A stretch of DNA of 64,000 nucleotides from Mycolicibacterium holsaticum DSM 44478 = JCM 12374 (lineage in GTDB: Bacteria > Actinomycetota > Actinomycetes > Mycobacteriales > Mycobacteriaceae): NCBI RefSeq assembly GCF_019645835.1, contig NZ_CP080998.1, positions 1,550,001-1,614,000 of the forward strand, read 5' to 3'. Both the position numbers and the translations under genes were made by a program. Positions 1 to 17,640 of the stretch are shown here, piece by piece. The first letter of the stretch is position 1; each line of letters starts with the position of its first letter. Under the pieces are notes generated by a model. That model was not told the origin of the DNA. It saw nothing but the letters and a program-made list of their open reading frames with translations, and made no database searches.

Positions 1-947
1 TGGCGTCGCAGCTTCCGGCGTTGACGCGGGGCTTCGTGTATTCGTCGGGGATGCCCGCGGTGGTCGTCGCCGGGGGGCTGATCATGGCCATCGGCCTGAT
101 CGACGACCGCTGGGGGCTGGACGCGCTGACGAAGTTCGCCGGGCAGATCACCGCGGCCAGCGTGTTGGTCACCATGGGTGTCGCGTGGAGCGTGCTCTAC
201 ATCCCGATCGGCGGGGTCGGCACCATCGTGCTCGATCAGGTGTCGTCGATCCTGCTCACGCTCGCCCTGACGGTGGCGATCGTCAACGCGATGAACTTCG
301 TCGACGGGCTCGACGGGCTGGCCGCCGGGCTCGGGCTGATCACCGCGTCGGCCATCTGCATCTTCTCGATCGGGCTGTTACGTGATCACGGCGGCGACGT
401 GCTGTTCTATCCGCCTGCGGTCATCTCGGTGGTGCTCGCCGGCGCCTGTCTGGGCTTCCTGCCCCACAACTTTCACCCGGCCAAGATCTTCATGGGCGAC
501 TCCGGTTCGATGTTGATCGGCCTGATGCTCGCGGCGGCGTCGACCACGGCGGCCGGCCCGATCTCGCAGACCGCATACGGGGCGCGTGACGTGTTCGCGC
601 TGCTGTCACCGTTCCTGCTGGTGGTGGCGGTGTTGTTCGTACCCGCGTTGGACATGCTGCTGGCGATCGTGCGCCGCACCCGCGCCGGCCGCAGCCCCTT
701 CAGCCCGGACAAGATGCACCTGCATCACCGGCTGCTGCAGATCGGCCATTCGCACCGCCGGGTCGTGCTGCTGATCTACCTCTGGGTGGGCATCGTCGCC
801 CTGGGTGCGGCGAGCACGATCTTCTTCGATCCGCGCTATAGCGGGGTGGTCATGCTGGCTGCCATTCTGGTCGCCATCGTCGCGACGGTGATCCCACTTC
901 TGCGGCGCCGGAACGGCCAGTTCGCCGAGGTGTACGACGGGAAGTAG
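1..947 (+). CDS. wecA: Decaprenyl-phosphate GlcNAc-1-phosphate transferase (WecA/Rfe), 5' truncated by window edge
   Basis: Polytopic membrane enzyme of the MraY/WecA family that moves GlcNAc-1-phosphate from UDP-GlcNAc to decaprenyl phosphate, the first step of the linker joining arabinogalactan to peptidoglycan. The open frame runs in from the window edge, so the N-terminus is missing. Family motifs are visible in order: IGLIDDRWGLD, NFVDGLDGLAAG, IFMGDSGSMLIG and the cytoplasmic HLHHRLL histidine motif, separated by hydrophobic segments. It sits just upstream of the atp operon, as Rv1302 (rfe) does in M. tuberculosis. The stop is followed by about 240 bases before the next gene. Confidence 0.93.
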   Translation, partial: ASQLPALTRGFVYSSGMPAVVVAGGLIMAIGLIDDRWGLDALTKFAGQITAASVLVTMGVAWSVLYIPIGGVGTIVLDQVSSILLTLALTVAIVNAMNFVDGLDGLAAGLGLITASAICIFSIGLLRDHGGDVLFYPPAVISVVLAGACLGFLPHNFHPAKIFMGDSGSMLIGLMLAAASTTAAGPISQTAYGARDVFALLSPFLLVVAVLFVPALDMLLAIVRRTRAGRSPFSPDKMHLHHRLLQIGHSHRRVVLLIYLWVGIVALGAASTIFFDPRYSGVVMLAAILVAIVATVIPLLRRRNGQFAEVYDGK

Positions 948-1191
948 TAGGTCCCGTTTTAGGCCTGCGACCATGTGTTAGGGTGCAAATAGAACCCGAA
1001 AAACCTCGCGGGTTGCCGGCCCCGGACCGCCTCGGTTCACGGCCGAGCGGACCGGTATCACGACCGACATAGGGAGCTGCCGCTTGGGTGATTCCAGTAC
1101 GCCTGACGCCCTCCGATACGCTCATGGCGCCAGCACTGGGATGTTGGATCATTCGGCAACTTCTTTTTGACCGCGGGATTGAGGTGAATCA

Positions 1192-1647
1192 GTGACGACG
1201 CCAGCGCACGACGCGCCGTTGGTGTTTCCTTCGGTGGCGTTCCGCCCGTTGCGGCTGGCGCTGATCTGTGTCGTCCTCGCCGGGCTCGGCACGCTGGCGG
1301 CCGCGCTGCTCGGCCATGTGATGGTCGGGGTGTTCTTCGGAATCGGCCTGGCGCTTGGGCTGTTGAACGCCGTCCTGGTGCGACGGTCGGTCACCAACAT
1401 CACGTCTCAGCCGAATCCGCTGAAAAGCAAGATGGCGCTGAATTCCGCGACCCGCCTGATGATCTTGACCATCGTCGGGTTGACCATCGCCTTTATCTTC
1501 CGACCCGCTGGTCTCGGCGTCGTCTTCGGCATGGCCCTGTTCCAGCTGCTGCTTGTCTTCACGACCGCGCTGCCTGTGGCGAAGAAACTGCGCGCGGGTA
1601 GCCCGACTGATACAGCCGGATTCGAAGGGGAACCCACACAGCAATGA
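1192..1647 (+). CDS. atpI: ATP synthase protein I-like membrane protein
   Basis: Small protein of 151 residues with four hydrophobic segments, in the position of Rv1303 directly before atpB. AtpI-type proteins are thought to help assemble the c-ring or load Mg2+; that role is family knowledge. The start is GTG and the stop overlaps the next gene: the TGA at 1645-1647 shares bases with the atpB ATG at 1644, an ATGA coupling. The 948-1191 gap upstream should hold the main atp operon promoter; a short inverted repeat (AACCCG/CGGGTT, about 992-1014) lies in it, but no promoter hexamers there are convincing. Confidence 0.82.
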   Translation: MTTPAHDAPLVFPSVAFRPLRLALICVVLAGLGTLAAALLGHVMVGVFFGIGLALGLLNAVLVRRSVTNITSQPNPLKSKMALNSATRLMILTIVGLTIAFIFRPAGLGVVFGMALFQLLLVFTTALPVAKKLRAGSPTDTAGFEGEPTQQ

Positions 1648-2429
1648 CAGGAATCGATGTCGCCGACGGGTCGGCCCCGGTAACCATCCTGGCCGCCGAC
1701 TCCGGAATCCACGTCGGCACGCACACCACCGCCAACTGGTTCGGGCTGACGGTGAACACCGACACGATGCTGTCGGCGACCATCGCCGCGGTGATCGTGC
1801 TGGCGTTGGCGTTCTACCTTCGCGCCAAAGTGACCTCGAGCGGTGTTCCCAGTGGGGTGCAGCTGTTCTGGGAGGGCATCACGATCCAGGCGCGTAACCA
1901 GATCGAGTCCGCGATCGGTATGCGCATCGCTCCGTTCGTGCTGCCGCTGGCGGTGACGCTGTTCGTCTACATCCTCATCGCCAACTGGATGTCGGTGTTC
2001 CCGTGGCAGTACTCCAACGAGACCGGCATCCATGAGGTACTCAAGCCCGCCGCCGCGGACATCAACTTCGTGCTGGCGCTCGGCTTGTTCGTGTTCATCT
2101 GCTATCACGCAGCGGGCTTCTGGCGCCGCGGCATCGTCGGCCACCCGCTGCGGCTGCTCAAGGGACATGTCGCCTTCCTGGCGCCGATCAACCTCGTCGA
2201 AGAGATCGCCAAGCCGATCTCGTTGTCACTCCGACTTTTCGGCAACGTGTTCGCCGGCGGCATCATGGTCACGATCATCGCGTTGTTCCCCGCCTACATC
2301 ATGTGGGCGCCCAACGCGCTGTGGAAGTCTTTCGAACTGTTCATCGGTGCCATCCAGGCGTTCATCTTCGCGCTGCTGACGATCTTGTATTTCGGTCAGT
2401 CCATGGAGCTCGAAGACGAACACCACTAA
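1644..2429 (+). CDS. atpB: F1Fo ATP synthase subunit a
   Basis: Membrane-embedded stator subunit that forms the two proton half-channels against the c-ring; 261 residues. The conserved [14 protein letters not shown] stretch holds the essential arginine facing the c-ring carboxylate. The C-terminal half has long hydrophobic helices ending near [14 protein letters not shown]. It is first of the eight structural genes and is coupled to the AtpI-like gene by a 4-base overlap. A 63-base gap then leads to atpE, with a good ribosome site (AAGGAGG-like) before the latter. Confidence 0.98.
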   Translation: MTGIDVADGSAPVTILAADSGIHVGTHTTANWFGLTVNTDTMLSATIAAVIVLALAFYLRAKVTSSGVPSGVQLFWEGITIQARNQIESAIGMRIAPFVLPLAVTLFVYILIANWMSVFPWQYSNETGIHEVLKPAAADINFVLALGLFVFICYHAAGFWRRGIVGHPLRLLKGHVAFLAPINLVEEIAKPISLSLRLFGNVFAGGIMVTIIALFPAYIMWAPNALWKSFELFIGAIQAFIFALLTILYFGQSMELEDEHH

Positions 2430-2459
2430 CCCGCAAACGCTCGACCCACAATCTGGTAG

Positions 2460-2738
<279 letters not shown>

Positions 2739-2746
2739 TCGACGCC

Positions 2747-3262
2747 ATGGTAGACCTCAGCACTACCGTTTTGGCGGCAGAGGAAGGCGGCGGCAACTTC
2801 CTGCTGCCCAACGGCACCTTCTTCTTCGTGCTGATCCTCTTCCTGGTCGTGCTCGGCGTGATCGGCAAATGGGTTGTGCCGCCGATCAGCAAGGTGCTTC
2901 ACGAGCGCGAAGCCATGGTGGCCAAGACGATCGAAGACAATCGGCGCGCGACGCAACTACGCGCTGCTGCCGATGCCGATTACCGCAAGGTGATGGGTGA
3001 GGCCCGCCGGGAAGCGACCGATATCCGCGACGAGGCCCGCGCCGAGGGCCGCCAGATCGTCGAGGATGCGCGCGGTCGTGCCAACGCCGAAGTCTCGGCG
3101 TTGCTCCAGCAAGCCAACACCGAACTCACCGAGCAGTCCCGCGGTCTGACCGCCGAACTGCAGACGTCAGTGGAGACGTTGGCGGCAAGCCTGGCCAGCC
3201 GTGTGCTCGGGGTCGACGTGACCACGCGCACGGTGCCGGCCACGACGGGTCAAGGACGGTAA
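2747..3262 (+). CDS. atpF: F1Fo ATP synthase subunit b
   Basis: Peripheral stalk subunit of 171 residues. One N-terminal transmembrane helix (about residues 20-45, rich in Phe, Val and Leu) is followed by a long charged, Ala/Glu/Arg-rich helix predicted to form the coiled coil with the b-part of the next gene product. It starts 8 bases after the atpE stop and ends 3 bases before the next start, so it is translated within the operon. It pairs with the fused b-delta protein to make the single asymmetric stalk of mycobacterial ATP synthase. Confidence 0.96.
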   Translation: MVDLSTTVLAAEEGGGNFLLPNGTFFFVLILFLVVLGVIGKWVVPPISKVLHEREAMVAKTIEDNRRATQLRAAADADYRKVMGEARREATDIRDEARAEGRQIVEDARGRANAEVSALLQQANTELTEQSRGLTAELQTSVETLAASLASRVLGVDVTTRTVPATTGQGR

Positions 3263-3265
3263 CCA

Positions 3266-4597
3266 GTGTCGACGTTCATCGGACAGCTGATCGGCTTTGC
3301 GGTCATCGTCTTCGTGCTCACCAAGTGGGTCGTGCCGCTGGTGCGCGGGATGATGCAGCAGCAGCAGGAGAACGTGCGTACCCAACTCGCCGAGCACGCC
3401 GAGGCGGAGAAGAAGGTCGCCGACGCCGATTCAGAACACGCCAAGGCGTTGGAAGAGGCCAAGACCGAAGCCGCGAAGGTGATCGAGGAGGCGCGCCACG
3501 ACGCCGAGAAGATCGCCGAGCAGCTGCGTATCCAGGCCGACGTCGAACTCGAGCGGATCAAGACCCAAGGTGGTCAACAGATTCAGTTGCTACGCCAACA
3601 GCTGATCCGTGAGCTGCGTCAAAGCCTCGGCGCCGAATCCGTGCACCGGGCCGGCGACCTGGTGCGCGATTTCGTCTCCGACGCATCCGAGCAGTCCGCA
3701 ACGGTCGACCGCTTCCTCGACGAGCTCGACGAAATGGCGCCGTCCAGCACGGTCTTCACCGAAGCCGCAACGGCCAAACTGCGTGCGGCGAGCCGGGAGT
3801 CGATCACCGCGGTGGTCGAGCGGTTCGATGAAACGATCGCGGGCAGCGACGCGAACGCGCTGACCGGCCTGGCCGACGATCTGGTGTCGGTGGTCAAGCT
3901 GCTACGCGCAGAAACCGTACTCGCACGCCACCTGTCCGATCCGTCCAGCGACTCCGGTCTCAAGACCGCGTTGGCCGAGCGGCTCCTGTCCGGCAAGGTG
4001 TCCGATGCCGCGCTTGATGTCGTCAAAGCCGCTGTGTCACAGCGCTGGTCGTCCACCTCCGACCTGGCCCACGGTTTGCAGCACATCGCCAGGCTGGCGT
4101 TGCTGGTGCGGGCCGAACGCGAAGACCAGATCGACGACGTGGAAGACCAACTCTTCCGGGTCAGCCGCGTGTTGGAGGCCGAGCCACGGCTGATCAACCT
4201 GTTGAGCGAATACACCACACCGGCTGACGGGCGGATCAAACTGCTCAACAACGTGCTTCGTGGCCGGGCCAGCAAGAACACCGCTGATCTGCTGCGTCAG
4301 ACGGTCGAACTGCTGCACGGTGAGCGAGCCGACGAAGTGGTCCGCGATCTGGCGAACCTCGCAGTGTCCCGGCGCGGTGAGGTGGTGGCGCATGTCCGTG
4401 CTGCCGCCGAACTCACCGACGCCCAGCGCGAGCGGCTCACCGAGCTCCTCACCCGCATCTACGCCCATCCGGTGTCGCTTCAGCTCGATGTGAACCCGGC
4501 GCTGATCGGTGGCTTGACCATCGCAGTCGGCGACGAGGTGATCGACGGATCGTTGGCGTCGAAGCTGGCGGCGGCCGAGAACCACTTGCCCGACTGA
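3266..4597 (+). CDS. atpH: Fused ATP synthase subunit b-delta
   Basis: 443-residue fusion typical of mycobacteria (Rv1307 type). Residues 1-30 form a membrane helix, about 30-165 a charged coiled-coil b' region, and roughly 270-443 the delta domain that caps the alpha3beta3 head; the C-terminal motif [17 protein letters not shown] is characteristic of delta subunits. The start is GTG at 3266, four bases after the atpF stop. No separate delta gene exists in the operon, which agrees with the fusion. A 44-base gap with an AGGAAAAAGGA purine stretch precedes atpA. Confidence 0.97.
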   Translation: MSTFIGQLIGFAVIVFVLTKWVVPLVRGMMQQQQENVRTQLAEHAEAEKKVADADSEHAKALEEAKTEAAKVIEEARHDAEKIAEQLRIQADVELERIKTQGGQQIQLLRQQLIRELRQSLGAESVHRAGDLVRDFVSDASEQSATVDRFLDELDEMAPSSTVFTEAATAKLRAASRESITAVVERFDETIAGSDANALTGLADDLVSVVKLLRAETVLARHLSDPSSDSGLKTALAERLLSGKVSDAALDVVKAAVSQRWSSTSDLAHGLQHIARLALLVRAEREDQIDDVEDQLFRVSRVLEAEPRLINLLSEYTTPADGRIKLLNNVLRGRASKNTADLLRQTVELLHGERADEVVRDLANLAVSRRGEVVAHVRAAAELTDAQRERLTELLTRIYAHPVSLQLDVNPALIGGLTIAVGDEVIDGSLASKLAAAENHLPD

Positions 4598-4641
4598 CCC
4601 GAGAACACCCCTAGACCCAGGAAAAAGGAAGACGAAAAGCC

Positions 4642-6288
<1,647 letters not shown>

Positions 6289-6310
6289 GACTGAAGGGTC
6301 CAGTAATCCA

Positions 6311-7234
6311 ATGGCAGCAACACTGCGCGAACTGCGCGGCAGGATCCGCTCCGCGGGCTCGATCAAGAAGATCACCAAAGCCCAGGAGCTGATCGCCACG
6401 TCGCGGATCGCCAAGGCACAGGCCCGAGTCGAAGCGGCTAGGCCATACGACCGCGAGATCACCAACATGCTCACCGAACTGGCCAGCGCCAGCGCGCTGG
6501 ACCATCCGTTGCTGGTCGCTCGCGAAAAGCCGCGGCGGGCAGGCGTGTTGGTGGTGTCCTCCGACCGCGGACTCTGCGGCGCATACAACGCCAACGTGCT
6601 TCGCCGGTCCGAGGAGTTGTTCGCCCTGCTCCGCGAAGAGGGCAAGGAACCCGTCCTGTACGTGGTGGGCCGCAAAGCGCTCGGCTACTACAGCTTCCGT
6701 AACTGGGATGTGAACGAGGCCTGGACTGGTTTCTCGGAGCGTCCCGAGTACGAGAACGCACAGGAAATCGCGTCCACACTGGTCGGCGCGTTCATGGCCG
6801 GCGTCGACGACGAAGGCGACAATCCCGGAGCGGACGACATCCTCGGGGTCGACGAACTGCACATCGTGTTCACCGAGTTCCGGTCGATGCTGTCGCAGTC
6901 GGCCATCGCGCGTCGCATCGCACCGATGGAGGTCGAGTACAGCGACGAGGACACCGGCTTGCACACGCTGTTCTCGTTCGAGCCCGACGCCGAGACGTTG
7001 TTCTCGGCGCTGCTGCCGCGGTACGTCTCCACCCGCATCTTCGCCGCGCTACTCGAGGCGGCGGCATCGGAGTCGGCGTCACGCAGGCGGGCGATGAAGT
7101 CGGCGACCGACAACGCCGACGAGCTCATCACGGATCTGACGTTGCAGGCCAACCGTGAACGCCAGGCGCAGATCACCCAGGAAATCAGCGAGATCGTCGG
7201 TGGCGCAAACGCGTTGGCCGACGCCAAGAGTTAG
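6311..7234 (+). CDS. atpG: F1Fo ATP synthase subunit gamma
   Basis: Central rotor shaft, 307 residues, starting with the conserved [24 protein letters not shown] helix region. The segment at about residues 165-178 ([14 protein letters not shown]) is the extra loop found in mycobacterial gamma subunits and associated with weak ATPase activity and coupling. The C-terminal helix is long and contains the SAR(R)-type [12 protein letters not shown] motif. It begins 22 bases after atpA and ends 24 bases before atpD. Confidence 0.97.
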   Translation: MAATLRELRGRIRSAGSIKKITKAQELIATSRIAKAQARVEAARPYDREITNMLTELASASALDHPLLVAREKPRRAGVLVVSSDRGLCGAYNANVLRRSEELFALLREEGKEPVLYVVGRKALGYYSFRNWDVNEAWTGFSERPEYENAQEIASTLVGAFMAGVDDEGDNPGADDILGVDELHIVFTEFRSMLSQSAIARRIAPMEVEYSDEDTGLHTLFSFEPDAETLFSALLPRYVSTRIFAALLEAAASESASRRRAMKSATDNADELITDLTLQANRERQAQITQEISEIVGGANALADAKS

Positions 7235-8791
<1,557 letters not shown>

Positions 8792-8793
8792 CC

Positions 8794-9159
8794 ATGGCGG
8801 AGATAGACGTCGACATCGTCGCCGTCGAACGGGAGATCTGGTCGGGCAAGGCCACTTTTGTGTTCACCCGCACCACCGCCGGTGAGATCGGGATCCTGCC
8901 CCGCCACATCCCGTTGGTGGCTCAGCTCGTCGACGACGCGGTCGTGCGAGTCGAGCGGGAAGGCGAAGAGGATCTGCGGATCGCGGTCGACGGCGGTTTC
9001 ATGTCGGTCACCGACGACGGCGTGATCATTCTCGCCGAGTCGGCCGCACTCGAGTCCGAGATCGACTCCGACACCGCACGCCAGGACGCCGATTCCGACG
9101 ATCCAGTAACCGCGGCAAAGGGACGAGCTAGGCTCCGCGCCCTGGGTCAGATCGACTAG
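8794..9159 (+). CDS. atpC: F1Fo ATP synthase subunit epsilon
   Basis: 121-residue F1 subunit joining gamma to the c-ring. The N-terminal beta-barrel signature [16 protein letters not shown] is clear; the C-terminal helical part is short, as in mycobacteria. It starts 3 bases after the beta stop and closes the structural operon. Eleven bases separate its stop from the DUF2550 gene, which is therefore probably cotranscribed. Confidence 0.97.
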   Translation: MAEIDVDIVAVEREIWSGKATFVFTRTTAGEIGILPRHIPLVAQLVDDAVVRVEREGEEDLRIAVDGGFMSVTDDGVIILAESAALESEIDSDTARQDADSDDPVTAAKGRARLRALGQID

Positions 9160-9170
9160 CGGGCCCGCTG

Positions 9171-9617
9171 ATGAGCGCGTCCATGTGGATCATGGTCGCG
9201 CTGGTTGGTGTGCTGCTCGCGGTTGTCGTCGCACTGAGTTACCGGCTGTGGAAGCTGCGGCAGGTGGGCGGCACCGCGGCGATTCTCCGTGATGTGCCCG
9301 CCGTCGGCGGGCACGGCTGGCGGCACGGCGTAATGCGTTACCGCGGCGGAGAAGCCGGGTTCTACCGGTTGTCCAGCCTGCGGTGGTGGCCGGATCGGCG
9401 GTTGAGTCGTCGGGGCCTGGAGATCGTGTCGCGGCGCGGACCCCGCGGCGACGAGTTCGACATCATGACGCATGAAATCGTGGTGTTGGAGGTCCGCGAC
9501 GTCAGCCCGGAACGCCGGCGAAGTTATGAGATCGCCCTGGACCGGGGGGCATTGACCGCGTTCTTGTCTTGGGTGGAGTCACGGCCGTCGCCTCGCGCGC
9601 GTCGGCGCGCCCGCTAA
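9171..9617 (+). CDS. DUF2550 family membrane-anchored protein (Rv1312-like)
   Basis: Protein of 148 residues with one N-terminal membrane helix (about residues 5-25) and a compact, Arg/Trp-rich domain (WRHGVMRYRGGEAGFYRLSSL). It belongs to an actinobacterial family that regularly follows atpC. No enzymatic motif is visible and its function is unknown; conserved linkage suggests a tie to the ATP synthase or envelope. The gene ends 38 bases before the stop of the convergent adenosyltransferase gene. A short, very basic tail (RARRRAR) closes the protein. Confidence 0.85.
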   Translation: MSASMWIMVALVGVLLAVVVALSYRLWKLRQVGGTAAILRDVPAVGGHGWRHGVMRYRGGEAGFYRLSSLRWWPDRRLSRRGLEIVSRRGPRGDEFDIMTHEIVVLEVRDVSPERRRSYEIALDRGALTAFLSWVESRPSPRARRRAR

Positions 9618-9655
9618 TCCGTTGTGCCCCGGGCCTTTGGTCTTCGCGCAAGCGC

Positions 9656-10222
9656 TCATCCGCCCGGCTGCCACAGCACGTCGCCGTCCGGGTTGGCGAC
9701 CCGCGACAGAATGAACAGCAGATCCGACAGCCGGTTGAGGTATCTCGCCGGAAGCACGCTGACCGCCTCCCCGTGTAGCTCCACGGCTTTCCATGCGGAG
9801 CGCTCGGCCCGGCGAACCACGGTGCGGGCCACATGCAGCAGCGCCGACAGCGCCGTGCCGCCCGGCAGAATAAACGAATTGAGCGCCGACAGCCCTTCGT
9901 TGAACTCGTCGCACCAGCCTTCGAGCCGGTCGATGTAGCTCTGCGCAACTCGCAGCGGTGGATATTTCGGGTTCTCGACCACGGGCGTCGACAGATCCGC
10001 GCCGGCATCGAAGAGGTCGTTCTGAATCAGCCTGAGCACCTTGAGGATCTGTGCATCGGGGTGACCCAACGCGATTGCCACACCGATGGCGGCATTGGCC
10101 TCGTCGCAGTCGGCGTACGCCTCGAGGCGGGCGTCGTTCTTGGACACCCTGCTGAAATCGCTCAGCCCGGTGGTTCCGTCATCGCCCGTGCGCGTGTATA
10201 TGCGGGTCAGATGAACGCCCAT
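9656..10222 (-). CDS. ATP:cob(I)alamin adenosyltransferase, PduO type
   Basis: 188-residue enzyme that transfers the adenosyl group of ATP to cob(I)alamin, giving coenzyme B12, which methylmalonyl-CoA mutase needs. The ATP-binding TRTGDDGTTGL loop is at residues 10-20; the ARTVVRRAER and NRLSDLLFILSR helices contain the conserved arginine and asparagine residues. It corresponds to Rv1314c. The gene diverges from murA across 71 bases. Coenzyme B12 production fits with the methylmalonyl-CoA epimerase encoded further along this window. Confidence 0.93.
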   Translation of the reverse strand: MGVHLTRIYTRTGDDGTTGLSDFSRVSKNDARLEAYADCDEANAAIGVAIALGHPDAQILKVLRLIQNDLFDAGADLSTPVVENPKYPPLRVAQSYIDRLEGWCDEFNEGLSALNSFILPGGTALSALLHVARTVVRRAERSAWKAVELHGEAVSVLPARYLNRLSDLLFILSRVANPDGDVLWQPGG

Positions 10223-10256
10223 GCCGAAACCGTACCGGAAGGGACGGGCACGGCGA

Positions 10257-10293
10257 CTGACACCGCCTGCGGGCGCTGTTTACACTGGCCCGC
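10257..10293 (+). promoter_or_regulatory. Candidate leaderless promoter of murA
   Basis: CTGACA at 10257-10262 and TACACT at 10281-10286, spaced by 18 bases. The -10 box ends 7 bases before the murA GTG at 10294, so the transcript probably begins at the start codon itself. No ribosome-binding purine run precedes this GTG, which agrees with a leaderless message. Confidence 0.55.
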
Positions 10294-11547
10294 GTGAGCG
10301 AGCGTTTCGTGGTGACCGGCGGAAACCGGTTATCGGGCGAAGTTGCCGTCGGGGGGGCCAAGAACAGCGTTTTGAAGCTGATGGCGGCCTCGCTCCTTGC
10401 GGAGGGGACCAGCACGATCACGAACTGCCCGGACATCCTGGACGTGCCGCTGATGGCCGAAGTGTTGCGGGGCCTGGGGGCGACGGTCGAACTCGATTCT
10501 GACGTCGTGCGGGTCACCTCGCCCGAGGAGCTCAAGTACGACGCGGATTTTGCCGCGGTTCGCCAGTTCCGCGCCTCGGTGTGTGTCCTCGGGCCCTTGG
10601 TCGGGCGGTGCAAGCGGGCCAGGGTGGCGTTGCCCGGCGGCGACGCGATCGGGTCGCGGCCCCTGGATATGCACCAGGCCGGGCTTCGGCAACTCGGTGC
10701 GCGGTGCAACATCGAACACGGCTGCGTGGTCGCCGAGGCAGACCATCTGCGCGGTGCGGAGATCCAGCTGGAGTTCCCATCGGTCGGCGCCACGGAGAAC
10801 ATCCTGATGGCGGCGGTGGTCGCCGAGGGCGTGACGACGATTCACAACGCTGCACGTGAGCCCGACGTCGTCGATCTCTGCACGATGCTCAACCAGATGG
10901 GAGCTCAGATCTCGGGGGCGGGTACCCCGACGATGAAGATCACCGGCGTGGACCGGTTGTACCCGACCGAACACCGGGTGATCGGTGACCGCATCGTTGC
11001 TGCGACCTGGGGCATCGCCGCTGCGATGACCCGCGGCGACATCTCCGTGGTCGGCGTCGATCCGCAGCATCTCCAGTTGGTCCTGCACAAACTGCATGAC
11101 GCCGGTGCGACCGTCACGCAAGACGACAACGGCTTCCGGGTGGTCCAGTACGAGCGGCCCAAGGCGGTCAACGTCGCCACCCTGCCGTTTCCCGGTTTCC
11201 CGACCGATCTGCAGCCGATGGCCATCGCGCTGGCCTCCATCGCCGACGGCACCTCGATGATCACCGAGAACGTGTTCGAGGCCCGCTTCCGATTCGTCGA
11301 GGAGATGGTCCGGCTCGGCGCCGACGCCCGCACCGACGGACACCACGCCGTGGTGCGCGGCATCCCGCAGCTCTCCAGCGCCCCCGTGTGGTCGTCGGAC
11401 ATCCGCGCCGGCGCCGGCCTGGTGCTGGCAGGCCTGGTCGCCGACGGAGACACCGAAGTGCACGACGTCTTTCACATCGACCGGGGCTATCCGCTGTTCG
11501 TGGAGAACCTCAAGAGCCTGGGCGCCGAGATCGAGCGCGTCGCCTGA
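10294..11547 (+). CDS. murA: UDP-N-acetylglucosamine 1-carboxyvinyltransferase (MurA), Asp117 form
   Basis: Cytoplasmic enzyme of 417 residues that adds enolpyruvate from PEP to UDP-GlcNAc, committing it to peptidoglycan. GGAKNSVLK near residue 23 and [11 protein letters not shown] are family signatures. The position that is the fosfomycin-reactive cysteine in E. coli (GGCTIGARP) reads GGDAIGSRP, placing Asp at residue 117 (GAC at 10642-10644), as in M. tuberculosis. This implies intrinsic fosfomycin resistance. The GTG start is preceded by a -10-like TACACT and no ribosome site. The rrn operon follows in the same direction. Confidence 0.97.
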   Translation: MSERFVVTGGNRLSGEVAVGGAKNSVLKLMAASLLAEGTSTITNCPDILDVPLMAEVLRGLGATVELDSDVVRVTSPEELKYDADFAAVRQFRASVCVLGPLVGRCKRARVALPGGDAIGSRPLDMHQAGLRQLGARCNIEHGCVVAEADHLRGAEIQLEFPSVGATENILMAAVVAEGVTTIHNAAREPDVVDLCTMLNQMGAQISGAGTPTMKITGVDRLYPTEHRVIGDRIVAATWGIAAAMTRGDISVVGVDPQHLQLVLHKLHDAGATVTQDDNGFRVVQYERPKAVNVATLPFPGFPTDLQPMAIALASIADGTSMITENVFEARFRFVEEMVRLGADARTDGHHAVVRGIPQLSSAPVWSSDIRAGAGLVLAGLVADGDTEVHDVFHIDRGYPLFVENLKSLGAEIERVA

Positions 11548-11591
11548 GCGCACCGCCCTGAGCTGCGCAATCAGCTGTTTGGGAGGCCGCG

Positions 11592-11620
11592 TTGGACGTG
11601 GCTGACGGACGGGGTAGTCT
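11592..11620 (+). promoter_or_regulatory. rrnA upstream promoter candidate
   Basis: TTGGAC at 11592-11597, a 17-base spacer, and TAGTCT at 11615-11620. It lies 45 bases after the murA stop and about 220 bases before the 16S gene. Mycobacterial rrnA operons use several tandem promoters after murA, and this position and spacing fit. Confidence 0.7.
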
Positions 11621-11667
11621 TTAGTCAGAAGCCAACGGCCCCAGCCAAACCGGCTGGCGGACGCGGT

Positions 11668-11696
11668 TTGACGTCTCTGTCCACGTGGAGTATAGT
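11668..11696 (+). promoter_or_regulatory. rrnA proximal promoter (TTGACG-N17-TATAGT)
   Basis: A near-consensus promoter: TTGACG at 11668-11673, exactly 17 bases, TATAGT at 11691-11696. It is the better of the two rrn promoters. The transcribed leader, about 11703-11839, contains a GTTGTTTGAGAACTC stretch of the antitermination/processing type found in mycobacterial rrn leaders, then a T-rich run up to the 16S gene. Confidence 0.85.
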
Positions 11697-11839
11697 GGCA
11701 GGGTTGCCTGCAGTGCGGGTGTGTTGTTTGAGAACTCAATAGTGTGTTTGGTGGTTTTTGTTTGTTGTTGTTTTTTTGCCGCGCCTCTTTTCCCGTTTGG
11801 GGTGTGGTTTTTGTTTTGCCAGATTGTCTCTGGACTGTT

Positions 11840-16877
<5,038 letters not shown>

Positions 16878-16955
16878 CCTCGCAACCACACCACAAACAC
16901 CAAAAACACCCCACCACCAAAAACACAGTTTCATCACTACAACAAGTGAATAAAG

Positions 16956-17070
16956 TTACGGCGGTCCATAGCGACAGGGAAACGCCCGGACCCATCCCGA
17001 ACCCGGAAGCTAAGCCTGCCAGCGCCAATGATACTGCCCACCACGGGCGGAAAAGTAGGACACCGCCGAA
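16956..17070 (+). rRNA. rrf: 5S ribosomal RNA
   Basis: About 115 bases from TTACGGCGGTCCATAGCG to GGACACCGCCGAA, closely matching mycobacterial 5S, with the conserved CCGAACCCGGAAGCTAAG core. It follows 23S after a spacer of about 78 A/C-rich bases and is the last gene of the operon. Confidence 0.95.
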
Positions 17071-17082
17071 CACAAATTAAGC

Positions 17083-17115
17083 CCTGTGCCCCCCAATTCT
17101 GTTGGGGGGCACAGG
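17083..17115 (+). terminator. rrnA intrinsic terminator
   Basis: A perfect 14-base-pair stem (CCTGTGCCCCCCAA at 17083-17096 with its complement at 17102-17115) and a 5-base loop, followed by CATTTGTG, which has only a weak T tract. It starts 12 bases after 5S and ends 22 bases before the convergent ogt stop, so it may serve both strands. Confidence 0.9.
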
Positions 17116-17136
17116 CATTTGTGCGGCCGTAACCTA

Positions 17137-17640
17137 CTAGTCGAACAATGTCTGCAACGGGGAGACCCTGCTCTTTTCCAGTTCCAGCAACAGTTTCTTG
17201 CGGTCAATCCCGCCGCCGTATCCGGTGAGGCTGCCGTTCGATCCGATCACCCGGTGACACGGCACGATGATGCCAATTGGATTGTGTCCGTTGGCCAAGC
17301 CGACGGCGCGGAATGCGCCAGGTGATCCGATCTGCCGGGCGATCTCACCGTAGGAGCGGGTTTCGCCGTACGGGATCGTCAACAGCGCCTCCCAGACCCG
17401 GCGCTGGAATGCCGTGCCTGCCAGGTCGAGCACCAGATCGAAATCCCTTCGGTCGCCGGCGAAATAGGCTTCGAGCTGCTCGACGGCCTCGGGGAAGGCC
17501 GTGTCGTCGGGCTCCCAGTTGTCGCGGCTCGGCTCATACGTTTGATCGACCATTCGCAGATGCATCAGTCGACCCTCCTTGCCGGCCAGCGTCAGCGGGC
17601 CGACCGGGCTGTCGACGCAACGGAATTGCAGGGTTTCCAT
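17137..17640 (-). CDS. ogt: Methylated-DNA--protein-cysteine methyltransferase
   Basis: Suicide repair protein of 167 residues that moves the alkyl group from O6-alkylguanine to its own cysteine. The active-site motif IVPCHRVIG is intact, and the HTH segment SYGEIARQIGSPGAFRAVGLANG matches the family. I chose the ATG at 17640, which overlaps the alkA stop (ATGA) and matches the M. tuberculosis start; an in-frame upstream start at 17664 would add eight residues within alkA. It is cotranscribed with the Ada-AlkA gene. This pair directly downstream of rrnA mirrors Rv1316c-Rv1317c. Confidence 0.96.
   Translation of the reverse strand: METLQFRCVDSPVGPLTLAGKEGRLMHLRMVDQTYEPSRDNWEPDDTAFPEAVEQLEAYFAGDRRDFDLVLDLAGTAFQRRVWEALLTIPYGETRSYGEIARQIGSPGAFRAVGLANGHNPIGIIVPCHRVIGSNGSLTGYGGGIDRKKLLLELEKSRVSPLQTLFD

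Noticed and set aside
606..974. Antisense frames in the wecA and atp genes, such as the 516-codon frame opposite atpD (7079-8629)
   Set aside because: High-GC codon bias leaves long open antisense frames; the products are His/Arg/Gln-rich with no domain, while the sense strand encodes well-known proteins.
992..1014. AACCCG/CGGGTT inverted repeat after wecA as a terminator
   Set aside because: Six-base stem with a long loop and no T tract; too weak to call.
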